Part shown: in pieces, positions 10,801 through 20,317 of the stretch
How the letters are laid out: the number at the start of each line of letters is the position of its first letter
How positions within the stretch are numbered: position 1 is the first letter of the stretch
DNA from: Rhynchopus euleeides
Taxonomy: Eukaryota > Euglenozoa > Diplonemea > Diplonemida > Diplonemidae
Reading direction: 5' to 3'
Length of the DNA: 64,000 nucleotides
Assembly: GCA_963210315.1 (NCBI GenBank)
Contig: OY723250.1
Span: 2,046,001 to 2,110,000, forward strand
Program-made: the position numbers and the translations under genes
Notes under the pieces: generated by a model
What the model saw: the letters and a program-made list of their open reading frames with translations, nothing else
Database searches by the model: none
What the model was told of the DNA's origin: nothing

Positions 10801-12413
10801 TCCTCTTCCTCAGCTTCTTCATCCTCTTCGTCCCCTGCCATAGCCGCGTCAGCAGCCGGTGAGGGAGATGGGGCATGGGATGAGGAGTCCGACGTCTCGT
10901 CTGTCGTCGCACGCCTGCCACCAGAGACGTAGGCGCCGTTGCGCCCCCATCGCGTCGCGAAGAAGACACCACCAGCAAGCACCACCGTCAGCGCCCGCGA
11001 GAGGTTCCCGTCCTTCGTCTCCAGGCGGAGCGCGTTCGTCCTGTCGTAGTCCACACCGTTTTCGATCCCCGAGAAGGAAGGACGGTGCTTCGCCAGCGCC
11101 TTCCAGCCCTGCCGCCGCAGATTGTCGCGCAGCGCATGGTTCCGGGAGGACCGTGGTTCACCAGCGAGACACATATCCCCGATGGCACAGTCACGGATGT
11201 CATCGCCCCACTCTAGTCCAGCAGCAGGGAGGGCGACCGAGATCGCGATGCCCACAGGGCCGAGGGCGTCAGCAGAGGATAGTGTCGGGTGTTCCTCGTA
11301 CAGCACAGCGATTCGGTTCATCCTGTCCACCATGTGTGGGATGCGCACACACGTGTCGAAGAGATTGCACAGGATCCGGTAAGAGTTGGCTATCGCCGGA
11401 TCTACACGGTGGGCCTTGTGCAGGATGGTGAGCATCGCGCCTACACTGCGGGAGGGGTGCTTGACGCCGAGGATGCCTGTTGTGAGACGGCTTCGAAGAC
11501 GCTGCGTCGCCGTCTTCGACAGAGGGGCAAACGCTCCGCCCGACACCGTGCTCGACACGACATTAGACGCCACAATTTCCGCCCGTTGTCGTGTGCTCAG
11601 CGGAGAGGTCGGAAGTCGCATGAGCAGGGGTTTATGGCTCTCGAGTCGCGCGTCGTTGCGGCGCACCTGCACCTTGTCAGAGACGCAGGCCTTTGCACCG
11701 AGGATCTTCGACGCTGTCTCAGTCGGGAGGATGTTGTCCTGAACACGCACCTGTCCCACGTATGGGTGTTGTCTCCTGAAACCCGACGAGCCCCTCGGGA
11801 TCCCCATCGCCACCGTCTTCTTGACGTTGAGGGCCATGCCGGTGATGTTGCAGAAGCCTACCACGACATCGACAGCCTGCTGCACCGACGCCTCATCCTC
11901 CTGAGATACAAGCGTCCCATCGTCGGCGAAGGACTGCGAAGACACTGATGGCACGCGCACGTCGACGGCCTTGAACATGACCGAGAGGAGGGCGTTGATC
12001 AGGATGACCGATATAGGGCAGCCCTGCAGGATCCCGTTGGTCACCTCGAAGCGCCCGCCAACACCTAAGGGCAGCTTGAACCTTCTTTTCAGCCCACTGT
12101 ACATCGTCTTGAGGGGGCGTAGGATGCGCTGGTGCAGCCCCATGGCCTCCGCCAGCTCCAAGACGAGCTTCTGGGGCACCCGGTCGAAGCACTTCTGGAA
12201 GTCCAGGGCCAGCAGGTACAGCTGTTTGGAATCATCCAGGAGGGTCTCCTCAATCAGGGTCGTTAGCTCTATGAGGACATCCTCGCACCTATGCCCCTGG
12301 CGGAAGCCGTGCTGCGTGTCCAGGGCCCACGTCTCCTGCCACGTCTCCTGCCACACCCGATCGTCAGCTGATTGAGGGTGTGATATGAGGGTTCTATCCA
12401 ACAAGGATATCAA
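7809..12413 (-). CDS. LINE-like (non-LTR) reverse transcriptase, 5'-truncated frame
   Basis: The frame is open for about 1,530 codons and the RT core is clear. Numbering from codon 12413, there is HGFRQGHRCEDVL at 35-47, motif A LALDFQKCFDRVP at 68-80 (catalytic Asp71), motif B GILQGCPISVILIN at 127-140, motif C SFADDGTLV at 161-169 (Asp164 and Asp165) and motif D GMALNVKKT at 192-200. An acidic stretch lies at about 520-555. A CVHC-x8-H-x4-C zinc-binding motif of the kind found after LINE RTs is at about 583-601, and a second Cys/His cluster is at about 893-955. A long Pro/Ser-rich tail contains a duplicated block (GRRLPFSPS near 1213 and 1367). The codon at 12413 is TTG, and the frame is open upstream only to about 12484. 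The first in-frame ATG lies near residue 91, inside the RT domain, and there is no endonuclease domain upstream. This copy is therefore 5'-truncated and fused to the flanking repeat. All catalytic residues are present. Confidence 0.9.
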   Translation of the reverse strand: MISLLDRTLISHPQSADDRVWQETWQETWALDTQHGFRQGHRCEDVLIELTTLIEETLLDDSKQLYLLALDFQKCFDRVPQKLVLELAEAMGLHQRILRPLKTMYSGLKRRFKLPLGVGGRFEVTNGILQGCPISVILINALLSVMFKAVDVRVPSVSSQSFADDGTLVSQEDEASVQQAVDVVVGFCNITGMALNVKKTVAMGIPRGSSGFRRQHPYVGQVRVQDNILPTETASKILGAKACVSDKVQVRRNDARLESHKPLLMRLPTSPLSTRQRAEIVASNVVSSTVSGGAFAPLSKTATQRLRSRLTTGILGVKHPSRSVGAMLTILHKAHRVDPAIANSYRILCNLFDTCVRIPHMVDRMNRIAVLYEEHPTLSSADALGPVGIAISVALPAAGLEWGDDIRDCAIGDMCLAGEPRSSRNHALRDNLRRQGWKALAKHRPSFSGIENGVDYDRTNALRLETKDGNLSRALTVVLAGGVFFATRWGRNGAYVSGGRRATTDETSDSSSHAPSPSPAADAAMAGDEEDEEAEEEEECEYEEEEDEEQEDADLLGSQDSFDWDIVSNPAAEEADVRDPKLCVHCDGADSDTPDHLWWACSAFDSVRSQPQFEPLLQLDRSEWPPCLARYGVVPEGFQVDETLLHTLMGRIVLKRWELEAKMRRSGPLVHPWTAALSWPAETFDFDVSSIPEKPAARLWPYSAASLRAILAWLAALQWTKQGTVSNIELALDFEVFTGKALQPSERSARTSNPAMAERGNLLWTMMGCLKRLCDQLSLPTPWPARREDRVGSLCSVGAGEVWGGMTPRPVFAGGAETITALEASAEQACAAAGVDADGNIVRWGTNVFPDYTGIPRTTRASQWDGPRPPPPRSAIPVPVPRSLASTSLGPRKVCNAHSKPKCDECDTAKRNYALTIAACCRVHHHHADGLKVMCCETHHMTRCGTCANVKTCCAAGHHGRAPRVDQVASTDDDSSSCDDDSDSEGEEGSSGATEHDGDDADDAGSTSEEVPPSSVMDSDTTAAAAVKRTAIVLDASDEDSMGQDAVKRTAICLDHSDEGPSLWGAGIVCVRQPEWDMCASLLLLWPGVIEHLALHCPDDQPSEGELGSSAESSALTPREFPGFLFSPSPRMNTPASPTPRKMCAEHVTLDADESSGSQPDDARLAPPADTAPLPAPSPAPELVLHTDLLDGLQTPQTGSPPLPESATQRRSPSPYVGRRLPFSPSLPSESSVPRAQKRVAPIQETGASALGQRSFNNRRVEPQPPVSPSSPISASSLRPDEDSIMPPSELASPLPLSPAPSLVVDDSPGFQPVDTRLSPPSDTVSPPPPSPCQEPLVPLDPATPSLPDWQAETPSHQGSDTLSHECTSPSPCVGRRLPFSPSSPSESSVPRAQKRVAHMREADESALERCSFHNNRAGFPSSRTIISTARSGVPSPFPRASQALRFLERKTRAVRPCRSRFLQKRVLRAVPKRTRCIPSPTIFRSAAIPRSFQRVVAKIAPQYQQAQSPASSVCVSPLLYSATRRRAKPCGVT

Positions 12414-12903
12414 GGCGGCACTTTCAAAGTCCTGCCAAGGACAGCGCCACGTGGGTGTGTGCTTCTGATATATGTTATGTCATCATGTGAACCCTCCCCA
12501 GCGTGTGCCAACATCCCTGACACGCTCACGAAAAGCATGACACGGAGAAAGCAGGTGCCGAAACAACCTGCCGAGCACACGGGTGGTGCCACGTTGATCC
12601 ACGCAGCGATCTCCCATGACAGGAAGCCTTGTCGCCACGGCAGAGTCGCCGCAGACTGTGGGAGAGGTGTCGCCAGTCACCTTGAGGTTGCAGTGTGTCA
12701 TCAGGCTAAGACCCGTGCCCTCTTCACCTCCCCTATTAGGTTGCTCCCATATCGTTGCCTGCTTTGGGGCCTGAAGGACATAGGGGTCCAGCAGGCACGT
12801 GAGCATCGCAAGGCATGAGTGGCTGTTTCAAACTCCTGGTGCAAGTACCCGTCATGGTCTGGGGAAGCCCTCCCAGGTAGTTTAACGTCTTGCCCAGGAC
12901 CAC
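12362..12903 (-). repeat. Repeat unit R, left arm of inverted duplication in element A
   Basis: This arm is the reverse complement of 13021-13562 without indels (paired coordinates always sum to 25924) and with only a few substitutions. The unit ends in CAGCTGACGA on the RT side. It recurs at 26610-27148, 27582-28123, partially at 28338-28533, diverged at 41065-41514, and as a fragment at 56138-56224. I recognise no product, although all copies keep open frames because they are nearly identical. Confidence 0.9.
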
Positions 12904-13020
12904 ACCCGATCACAACAGATCACAACAAATCACAAGGCAAATGTTGTGATTTGTTGTGATTTGTTGTGATTTTTTGCGATTTGTTGCGGCCAGTTGTGAT
13001 TTGTTGTGACTAGGTGTGAC

Positions 13021-13562
13021 GTGGTCCTGGGCAAGACGTTAAACTACCTGGGAGGGCTTCCCCAGACCATGACGGGTGCTTGCACCAGGAGTTTGAAACA
13101 GCCACTCATGCCTTGCGATGCTCAAGTGCCTGCTGGACCCCTATGTCCTTCAGGCCCCAAAGCAGGCAACGATATGGGAGCAACCTAACAGGGGAGGTGA
13201 AGAGGGCACGGGTCTTAGCCTGATGACACACTGCAACCTCAAGGTGACTGGCGACACCTCTCCCACAGTCTGCGGCGACTCTGCCGTGGCGACAAGGCTT
13301 CCTGTCATGGGAGATCGCTGCGTGGATCAACGTGGCACCACCCGTGTGCTCGGCAGGTTGTTTCGGCACCTGTTTTCTCCGTGTCATGCTTTTCGTGAGC
13401 GTGTCAGGGATGTTGGCACACGCTGGGGAGGGTTCACATGATGACATAACATATATCAGAAGCACACACCCACGTGGCGCTGTCCTTGGCAGGACTTTGA
13501 AAGTGCCGCCTTGATATCCTTGTTGGATAGAACCCTCATATCACACCCTCAATCAGCTGACG
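13021..13562 (+). repeat. Repeat unit R, right arm of inverted duplication in element A
   Basis: This is the inverted partner of 12362-12903 across a 117-bp spacer made of GATCACAACA/TGTTGTGAT motifs. Diagnostic differences between arms (in the reverse frame, VRLL and QALEH here, IRLL and QAREH in the left arm) allow arm types to be followed in element B. Confidence 0.9.
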
Positions 13563-13960
13563 ACGTGGTGTGATTTGTTGTGACCAGTTGTGACGACTTG
13601 TGACCCTTTTGTGATGAGTTGTGATGAGGTGTGATCTGTTGTGATCTGTTGTGATCGCGATCCAAAATTTTAAATTTTTGAAATTTTGGATCGCGATCAC
13701 AACAGATCACAACAGATCACAACAGATCACAACAGATCACAACAGATCACAACAGATCACAACAGATCACAACAGATCACACCTCATCACAACTCATCAC
13801 AACTCATCACAACTCATCACAAAAGGGTCACAAGTCGTCACAACTGGTCGCAACAAATCACAACTGGCCACAACAAATCGCAACAAATCGCAACAAATCA
13901 CAACAAATCACAACATTTGGCGTTGTGATTTGTTGTGATCGGGTGTGATTCGTTGTGATT
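13563..13960. repeat. Subterminal GATCACAACA array with central AT hairpin
   Basis: TGTTGTGATC units on the left and GATCACAACA units on the right flank a perfect-ended hairpin at 13653-13698 (GATCGCGATCCAAAATTT and its complement). The same hairpin lies in B (27488-27533), C (about 49375-49420) and D (about 55872-55920). Regular subterminal repeats around a palindrome are typical of foldback elements and may be protein-binding sites. Confidence 0.85.
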
Positions 13961-13991
13961 TGTTGTTTTTTCCCCCAGCCTGATTACCCCA

Positions 13992-14488
13992 GATTGCCGG
14001 GTTTCTTTTGTTTTGTTTGTGCAACCTTCTGGTCACCTGCACGTTGGGGCGTGGACTGTAGGTGAACAAAACATTGCTCCCACTGCAACCTTTTTAGTTC
14101 TGAACGCCTTCCGTGAGCACGGTGCGTTTGACACAAAAAATACCCCCTGTGAACCTAAAGGGAACGCGTTATCGGATATTGCGGTGTCGTGTCATGGTTT
14201 GGCACACTGGCTTGTGGAGATATGACATGATACGACGGATTCGGGCTGAGCTGTGTGGTCTATCGAGTGGGTGGCGGCCACATTGTGTGGGTGTCACCCC
14301 CACCCCCGCCCCGTTGTATTTATGGATGTGTGTTGCGTCGTGTGGGATAATGGACTCCCGCAAGCAGAGCCACATGATGGGTGTGTCGCGTGCACCACCA
14401 GACATCATGCGTGTAGGAGATGACTTACCACCGACAGGCGGGTTCGGATGCCAGCTTCTGACCTTTGAGAAGCGACCCACCGAGAGGG
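13992..14488. other. Gene-free stretch
   Basis: No supported gene. A short palindrome around CGTGAGCACGGTGCG (14113-14130) recurs near 25697-25711. Confidence 0.4.
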
Positions 14489-14705
14489 CGATGAGCGCAG
14501 CGAAGTCGCGAAGTAATGGAGGAAATTGTACGACTGAAGCTTTTGGATTATGCACCTTCATGCCACTTCACAGGGCCTCAACACAGCCTTGAGACAGCAA
14601 GTGTGCGCTCAACAAAAAGCAGTCCGGAACTGTTCTCCCACAGTTGCTGGACAGGGTGTCTATAGTAAAGCGAAAGGAGTACGGTCTATTTTTTTTGCAC
14701 TCGCT
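14489..14705 (+). repeat. Dispersed repeat family L, copy 2
   Basis: It aligns with 602-838 throughout. The hairpin at about 14629-14656 reads GTCCGGAACTGT, loop TCTCCC, ACAGTTGCTGGAC. The copy ends AAAGCGAAAGGAGTACGG followed by an 8-T run at about 14690-14697, like an RNA polymerase III terminator. This is the most complete copy. Confidence 0.65.
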
Positions 14706-17419
14706 CAACAAATAGCTCAATGCAAAACGTAACCCCCCTCCCCGCCCCCCTCCCAAAGCACAGTCATCAGATCTCTTTGGGGGTTTGATCCAGCACACAC
14801 ACCTCTCTGCCCCCCACTCCCCTGGCCTGACCCAGCCAGCCGAGGGCCGTGACGTGCAGGCGCATCAGTGTTTTTGATATTTCCTTTGACGGGTGAAGGG
14901 GCGTGGGGGTACCTGCTGCGCTCCACCAAGCAGCCACAACGGCACGACAGGACGCGGGCACCCGGGTCCCCCCCTCCCCCTCCCCCACCCTCTCTAAACG
15001 AATCCTTGAGCGGATGTTCGCTCGCCCTGGCAGGCTTCCTGACAAAAAGAGGTTTTGGCCTTTGAAAAAACCGACGAAAAAACCGACGTATTGATACGTG
15101 CGGTGGCCCATTCGACCTGCATATTGTTTTTCGCTATCCCGGGGGTCTTCGCTACGGGGTGATCGTCAGTGCATTTTGGTGCATTTCCTGTTAAATTGGC
15201 TGAAAACTGACGAAGATTGACGAAGGATAACGACCAGCGAAGACCCCCCCCCCCCAGGCACCTGGTCTCTAGCAAATCAGACTGTTGACAGGCACATGTG
15301 TCCACACCCATGTGCTCCGCACAGGTAACGAACCAGCGTTCCCTGCAACATGAATAACTATTATGCAAAGTGAATCGCTGTACGTAGTAGTGTCTATTTC
15401 ACTCCCTCCCCTGTTAGCACATTCATGAGCGCCTGAGTGTAGGGAGTGCTCCCCCCCTGTGTATCGGTTTGTTCACCTGTGCTCCACGCCCCGCATCCAG
15501 GGCAGCAGCTCTTTTCGGGGCGGGTGGAAAAACACGCGCAACACGCATCAGGGAGGCCTCTTTTGCTTTTGAAAGCTCTCTCGCCAAGACTAAAACGCAT
15601 TTTTTTCCAGCGACCCCAACCCCACACCTCCCCACATCTCAACCCCCCCCACCCCGCCCTCAGACCCTCTCGCAACATACCCTCTTGCTGGGGGGCGGGA
15701 GGGGGTTCTGTATTTTGTGGGACCACAGGGGCAGCTCTTTGTTGCGTTGAAACACACCCCATGTGTGGTGCGGTCGAGGGAGTATCCTGCAAGAAGTCTT
15801 GCTGGGTCTGAAGAACAGACGCCACAGCGAAGGAGTCAGTGGGAGCGTGCCGCGCGGCGCAGTGTGTTTTGAGAGAGCAACAGAAAACTACCAATTCGCA
15901 GCAACGCCCTTCACAGGGGCCACAACGCACTGCCGCTCGTGCGCCACAAGCAAAACCCGTAACTCTTAGGTTGTGGTTGAGGGGTGTGGGGGCAGTGATC
16001 AGTGCAGCACACCATTAGTACAGAGGATCCGAGAGGCCGCTGCTTGCATTTCCACATAAGTAAATGCTGTGTGTGTCTCAGACATACAGATGCTACAGAT
16101 GCCGCCTTGTCCCCCCCCCCTTTTTTTTTGGTTTGGTTTGTTTTGTTTATATTGCTTCCTCCCCCTCCCCACCCCCCACCCACCCCAGGTCGCACCCTAG
16201 TTCCAATCCATACAGGATCAGCAAGGTGTCTCCGTTCTGTTCATTTTGAAGGCTGGTACCCTGTGCGGGAGGGAGTGGGTCCAACCATACTGGCGGTGAA
16301 GCGTATGGCCTGCCCCTCCGGTGGGAGAGTGACGGGGTCCACCCGAACAGTAGGTGCCCGGTGCATTTATGCGGCAGCTGAGACGGTTTTGAAACGAAGC
16401 CGCGGAGGAATGGGAGAAGGAGGGTGGGCGGGGGGGTGAAATCAGATGACTGAATACTCTTGAGAATTCAACGGCTCCAGCCACTTCGCATGGGGCATCA
16501 CGACCCTTCAGAGGCAGATCACAACGGTGCTCGGGCGGGGGAGAGAGTGGTTCGCAAAAGGTAATTTGCCCGCAACGCCCTGTGTGCAACGTTGTGATTT
16601 GAGTTATCTCGAGCGAGAACAATGTGGGTTTGTTTCGAACCCGAAACCACACCCACACATACACAACACCCTGTCGCCTTGCCTGGGCTTTGCACCTCCA
16701 ACCGGTGCCCCGTCCCGCCCCCTCAATCCCGTCTGTGCCTGATGAGGAACAAGCGGGGAGGAGGGAGGGTCAGAAGCGAGTCGGCACAAAGAAGGGCTGC
16801 AGCACTGTTCTCAAGAGAGATGGTGACTTCTAAAAACGTGTTGCGGGCCACTATTTTTTTTCTCGAAACCGAGGGCCGGTTGCAGCGGTCGGCATCCTGC
16901 ACACGCTACGCAGCTACCGTTTGTACAAACAAAGAACACACCCCCAAGTATGTTTTGCCCTCATTACTCGAATCGACGGTGTTCACTGCGTGACACCTAT
17001 TCCTGTTGACGTTGCTTCAAGTCTGAACTTTGCAGAGATGAACCAGACAGCAGGTGTAACATTGCGCGTGCGGATCTCAGGTGGAGGGTATCCTCGATAT
17101 GCATCACAACTGCCAACACAGAAGGAGGGTACTCCGCGCCCCTCAGGGTGCAGGACAAGGTGTCAAGAACCCCCACCAAGGCAGGCCGCACCACACTACT
17201 TTGACACAGCAGCAGGACTGGATGTCTTGACTGTATATTTTGGCATTCTACCATTTTTGTATTTTCGTCCCTCTCCCGCACCCCCCGTGCTGCTGACGGG
17301 CCCCCGCCTATGTCAGAGGTCTGCCACATTCGCACACAAGGCAGAATGGCAGTGCTGCATCCGGAGGCGCGTGCGCAGCACCTGGGGGTGCTGCTTCATG
17401 GCGATATGTTATAGCAAGA
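14706..17419. other. Gene-free region with C/G runs
   Basis: It contains C runs (about 14970-14990, 15246-15256 and 16110-16120), T runs and MITE K2. Open frames up to about 180 codons (for example 15394-15930 minus and 16921-17541 plus) lack recognisable domains and overlap others. Confidence 0.5.
15141..15248. mobile_element. K2: hairpin MITE
   Basis: It begins GGGGGTCTTCGCTACGGGG and ends CAGCGAAGACCCCC. The interior matches K1 and K3-K5. Flanking CCC on both sides fits a 3-bp target duplication, but the right boundary is blurred by a 13-C run. Confidence 0.85.
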
Positions 17420-17429
17420 GCAGATTGCA

Positions 17430-17491
17430 GGAGTCCCCCCCCCCCCCCCCCCCTCTCCCCGTGATCACTTGTCACTGTGTTGTCACCCAGC
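17430..17491 (+). promoter_or_regulatory. Polypyrimidine tract and AG upstream of the first 8-TM gene
   Basis: A run of about 18 C plus CTCTCCCC (about 17436-17460) is followed by an AG in TCACCCAG at about 17490, roughly 100 bp before the start codon. The second 8-TM gene has a similar arrangement. It could be a splice acceptor (cis or trans), or only one of the many C runs in this DNA. Confidence 0.3.
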
Positions 17492-17587
17492 TCGGCATAT
17501 GTGTGTGTCTCTGTTGCTCCCGCATGGGCTCGAGAGTGTAGTGTGCCAAAACAATCAACACCAACACCAGGGCGGGCATCCCCTGTG

Positions 17588-20317
17588 ATGTGCCGCGTCC
17601 CGCGGGTATGGTGCGTTGCAGCAGTGCTGCTCCTGGCACAGCTGTGTGCTGCGCAGTCGCGGTTCCATGTCAAGATGACAAATTGGGCCATGGATAACGA
17701 GGGGGTTAACGACGTTTTGAATGCCGAAGAATTGACTGCGACTGTCGAGCTGCGTGTGACAGGTCTGCCGACCCCGTCTTCGTGCATTCAATGCGACACG
17801 TCCGACAAGTGTTCCGGCACAGGGGGGCCTGACTCAGGGATGCGTAACTCAGATGAAGCAACCTTTGTTGTGTGGATCGATGCATGGGAGAATGACGACA
17901 TCATCGGAGCCCGGTGTGATCGCGACAACAATGACGACTGGATTACGACAGACACATGCCTATTCCAGGTGCGTGTCGGAGGAGAAGGGGTGTGGCGCAC
18001 CGAGACCTGCTCTGTGTCGAATGTGGATGTCACTCTGCAGATCATGTGGTTCTTGGATACGCCAGCCCCCACTCCATCACCACCAACACCGGCACCGCCA
18101 ACACCCGCACCGCCGACACCTGCACCTCCAACCCCGGCGCCGCCGACACCTGCACCGCCGACGCCCGCACCTCCGACACCGGCACCTCCAACTCCTGCGC
18201 CACCTACGCCAGCTCCACCCACGCCGGCACCCCCGACACCTGCGCCGCCAACTCCGGCACCGCCAACACCGTCGCCTCCAACACCTGCACCCCCGACACC
18301 GGCACCCCCAACTCCATCACCACCAACACCTGCACCACCAACTCCCGCACCGCCGACACCATCGCCGCCAACACCAGCGCCGCCGACACCGGCTCCTCCG
18401 ACACTGGCACCGCCAACACCTGCACCTCCTACTTCTTCACCACCGACTCCTGCGCCGCCGACGCCAGCACCACTGACACTGTCGCCCCCGACACCGGCAC
18501 CAGCAACGCCTGCACCTGCGACAGCTGCGCCACCCACACCCGCACCACAGACCACGGTGCCGGAGACGCATGGGCCCACAGCAGCACCTGACACGTTGTC
18601 ACCGCCCACCGCAGCACCCCCCACCGCTTCGCCACCAGCGCTTGTGCTTCAGTGTCCCGACACGGTCACGGACGAGGAAATCCGTGCACGCAAGGTGATG
18701 CTGCACGGGCATGACAACAGTGGCACACCGATGCAGGTGGACTTCCGTGCCACAGGCCTGACAGAAGGTGTGTCCAACGGTGTGGAGCACCACACCAAGA
18801 GACAAGGGTTCTGGCGGCACATCGAAGACAAAAGCAGGCCTGGCGCCTTCACAGTGCAGCTGGGTTACCCGCTGTTCGAAGGCGGGCACAACGAGGAGGT
18901 GCGTCTGACGGTGACGAACCTGGCGTCGTCCCTCAGCTCCAGCTGTGTCGTGCGTGTGCAGTCCTCTGGTGCGACGCAGGCAGCAGAGGAGCCTTCGCTG
19001 GGGCGCGGTGCTGGGGCAGTCACTGCCGTTGCTGTCGGTGCTGCGGGCGCTGCCACCACGCTGTCGCTGCTGAGCACCGTGTCGTGTGGCGGGGAGGAGG
19101 ACCTGCCCTTCATCCTGCACCCCACAGGGTTGAGTCTCCACGGCAGCCCGTACCTGGGTGCCATTGTGGGGAACCTGTCGATTGCTATCGGTGTGACCCT
19201 CCTGTCTTACATGGTGGTGTGCATCGTGTTCAAGTGCCTCCCGCAGTGCCTGCCAGTCCAGCGTCTGCTGGCTGCGAAAGGGCTGACGCGCTTCCCTTCT
19301 GTCGCACTCTTCTTCTTCCTCATCCTGTACCAAGGCACTGTGTACGCATCTCTGAGGCTGCTTGCACACAACGAATCGTTCGAAGAGCTGGTTGCAGGCA
19401 TCTGCAGCACCTCATTCTGCATTGTCGTCCCTGTGTGCACTGCCTACACGGTGAAGGCGTCTGTGCCACAGAAGGGTCTGTACGCACTGGAGCCAGGTGC
19501 TGGCCCTCCGCGCGTGTTCCTGCTGGGTCCTGGTGAGTGGGCGGCTGCGGCGCCAGAGGACATGTGGAACCAGCGCTTCTTCTCGATGATCAAGCCCTTC
19601 AACGAGAAGGCGTGCTGGTTCGCCGCCTTCAGCTTCCTGCTGTCGTTTGCGGTGGCAGCGCTGAACGTACCGGAGGTGGACACACTCGTCCAGTGCGGGC
19701 ACCTGAAGCTGGGCATCGGTGTGCTCTTCGCAGTGATGGCGCTGTTCGTGGCTGTCCTCCGACCCTACGCACGCACACGCGACACAGTCACCTACTTCGT
19801 GATGCACTCACTCACCAGTGCGGCCGTCTTCCTCCAGGCCTTCGGGCTGTACAGCGAGGACCTCAACAACTGGCGCTTCAAGCCCGCTACCACACTCTTC
19901 ACGGTGTGCTTCATCATCGTGCTGGTCAAGGCTGCCGTCGATCTTCTGTGTGATGCTTACGTGGTTCTCACTGGCCGCCGCAGGGAACTGCAGTCTGCCC
20001 ATTGGAGCAAACCTGTCGCTGTGATGCAGGACCTCGTGCAGCTCGATGAGAGTGAGCTGATGCCCTTCGTGTCGAAATGCACAGATGACTACATGCCCCC
20101 TAGCGAGAGCAGCTTGGAACTGGACGTCGAGCCTCCTGCAGCCTCCACCTCCAGCCACCTGGACCTCACGGCGAGTGACGCTTCCCTGCGCAGGATGCCA
20201 GCACGGCGTTCGTACCACAGGCCCTCAGGCAGTGTGCAATACAGCGATGACCGTGTCTTGTCACTCTCGAATACGTGGCTGCCTCAGAACAGTGGCAGAT
20301 TGTACGGCCGCTCGTAA
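17588..20317 (+). CDS. Pro/Thr-stalked 8-TM surface protein, paralogue 1
   Basis: The protein has 909 residues in one uninterrupted frame. The frame is open further upstream, but the first ATG is at 17588 and it opens a classic signal peptide ([18 protein letters not shown], cleavage near residue 22). Residues 23-158 form a Cys-containing domain with SSCIQC and the motif WIDAWENDD. Residues about 159-352 are a [11 protein letters not shown] stalk. Residues about 353-473 form a second domain beginning [19 protein letters not shown]. Predicted membrane segments lie at about 476-498 (Ala/Gly-rich), 525-550, 571-592, 603-623, 675-695, 708-726, 734-756 and 768-793. The tail (794-909) is Ser/Arg-rich and probably cytosolic. 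The layout suggests a cell-surface receptor, channel or adhesion molecule with a rigid stalk. The multi-TM end is loosely reminiscent of polytopic surface families of protists, but I do not recognise the family. The paralogue lies 13.3 kb downstream on the same strand. Confidence 0.9.
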   Translation: MCRVPRVWCVAAVLLLAQLCAAQSRFHVKMTNWAMDNEGVNDVLNAEELTATVELRVTGLPTPSSCIQCDTSDKCSGTGGPDSGMRNSDEATFVVWIDAWENDDIIGARCDRDNNDDWITTDTCLFQVRVGGEGVWRTETCSVSNVDVTLQIMWFLDTPAPTPSPPTPAPPTPAPPTPAPPTPAPPTPAPPTPAPPTPAPPTPAPPTPAPPTPAPPTPAPPTPAPPTPSPPTPAPPTPAPPTPSPPTPAPPTPAPPTPSPPTPAPPTPAPPTLAPPTPAPPTSSPPTPAPPTPAPLTLSPPTPAPATPAPATAAPPTPAPQTTVPETHGPTAAPDTLSPPTAAPPTASPPALVLQCPDTVTDEEIRARKVMLHGHDNSGTPMQVDFRATGLTEGVSNGVEHHTKRQGFWRHIEDKSRPGAFTVQLGYPLFEGGHNEEVRLTVTNLASSLSSSCVVRVQSSGATQAAEEPSLGRGAGAVTAVAVGAAGAATTLSLLSTVSCGGEEDLPFILHPTGLSLHGSPYLGAIVGNLSIAIGVTLLSYMVVCIVFKCLPQCLPVQRLLAAKGLTRFPSVALFFFLILYQGTVYASLRLLAHNESFEELVAGICSTSFCIVVPVCTAYTVKASVPQKGLYALEPGAGPPRVFLLGPGEWAAAAPEDMWNQRFFSMIKPFNEKACWFAAFSFLLSFAVAALNVPEVDTLVQCGHLKLGIGVLFAVMALFVAVLRPYARTRDTVTYFVMHSLTSAAVFLQAFGLYSEDLNNWRFKPATTLFTVCFIIVLVKAAVDLLCDAYVVLTGRRRELQSAHWSKPVAVMQDLVQLDESELMPFVSKCTDDYMPPSESSLELDVEPPAASTSSHLDLTASDASLRRMPARRSYHRPSGSVQYSDDRVLSLSNTWLPQNSGRLYGRS
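18058..18640 (+). repeat. 15-bp coding repeat for the PPTPA stalk, gene 1
   Basis: Tandem 15-bp units encode PPTPA or PPTPS. Third codon positions vary (CCA, CCG, CCT, CCC) while the peptide is kept, which indicates selection on the protein. The [10 protein letters not shown] frame on the other strand is a shadow. Confidence 0.9.

Larger units (their letters stand above)
7664..13991. mobile_element. Element A: 6.3-kb TIR/foldback element carrying a reverse transcriptase
   Basis: The left end TGGGGTAATCAGGCTGGGG is repeated inverted at the right end (GCCTGATTACCCCA). The TIRs extend at least 50 bp through AACAAATCACAAC motifs. Copies B, C and D have the same ends; C and D have perfect 5-bp target duplications. 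At A the flanks are TGTTG and GATTG, only a 3-of-5 match, so A may be older or rearranged. Inside, from left to right, are a LINE-like frame (minus strand), a 542-bp unit, its inverted copy, an array of GATCACAACA motifs with a central hairpin, and the right TIR. TG...CA ends with a 5-bp duplication resemble DNA transposons that use retroviral-type integrases (Ginger-like), but no such transposase is visible. Confidence 0.85.

Noticed and set aside
12459-12818. 119-codon and 107-codon frames conserved in all R copies
   Set aside because: R copies are nearly identical in DNA, so conservation of both strands' frames says nothing about coding.
13566-13960. CRISPR-like regular repeats (GATCACAACA)
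   Set aside because: Units are 10 bp with no unique spacers, the array is palindromic, and the context is a eukaryotic foldback element.
7664-13991. Reading A as an LTR-type element because of TG...CA ends, 5-bp duplications in relatives and an RT
   Set aside because: The ends are inverted, not direct. The RT motifs and CCHC motif are LINE-like, and there is no capsid, protease, RNase H or integrase.
17788-18624. Gly/Val-rich GGAGV frame opposite the first stalk
   Set aside because: Shadow of the PPTPA-coding repeat. The same holds for 34093-35358 opposite the second stalk.
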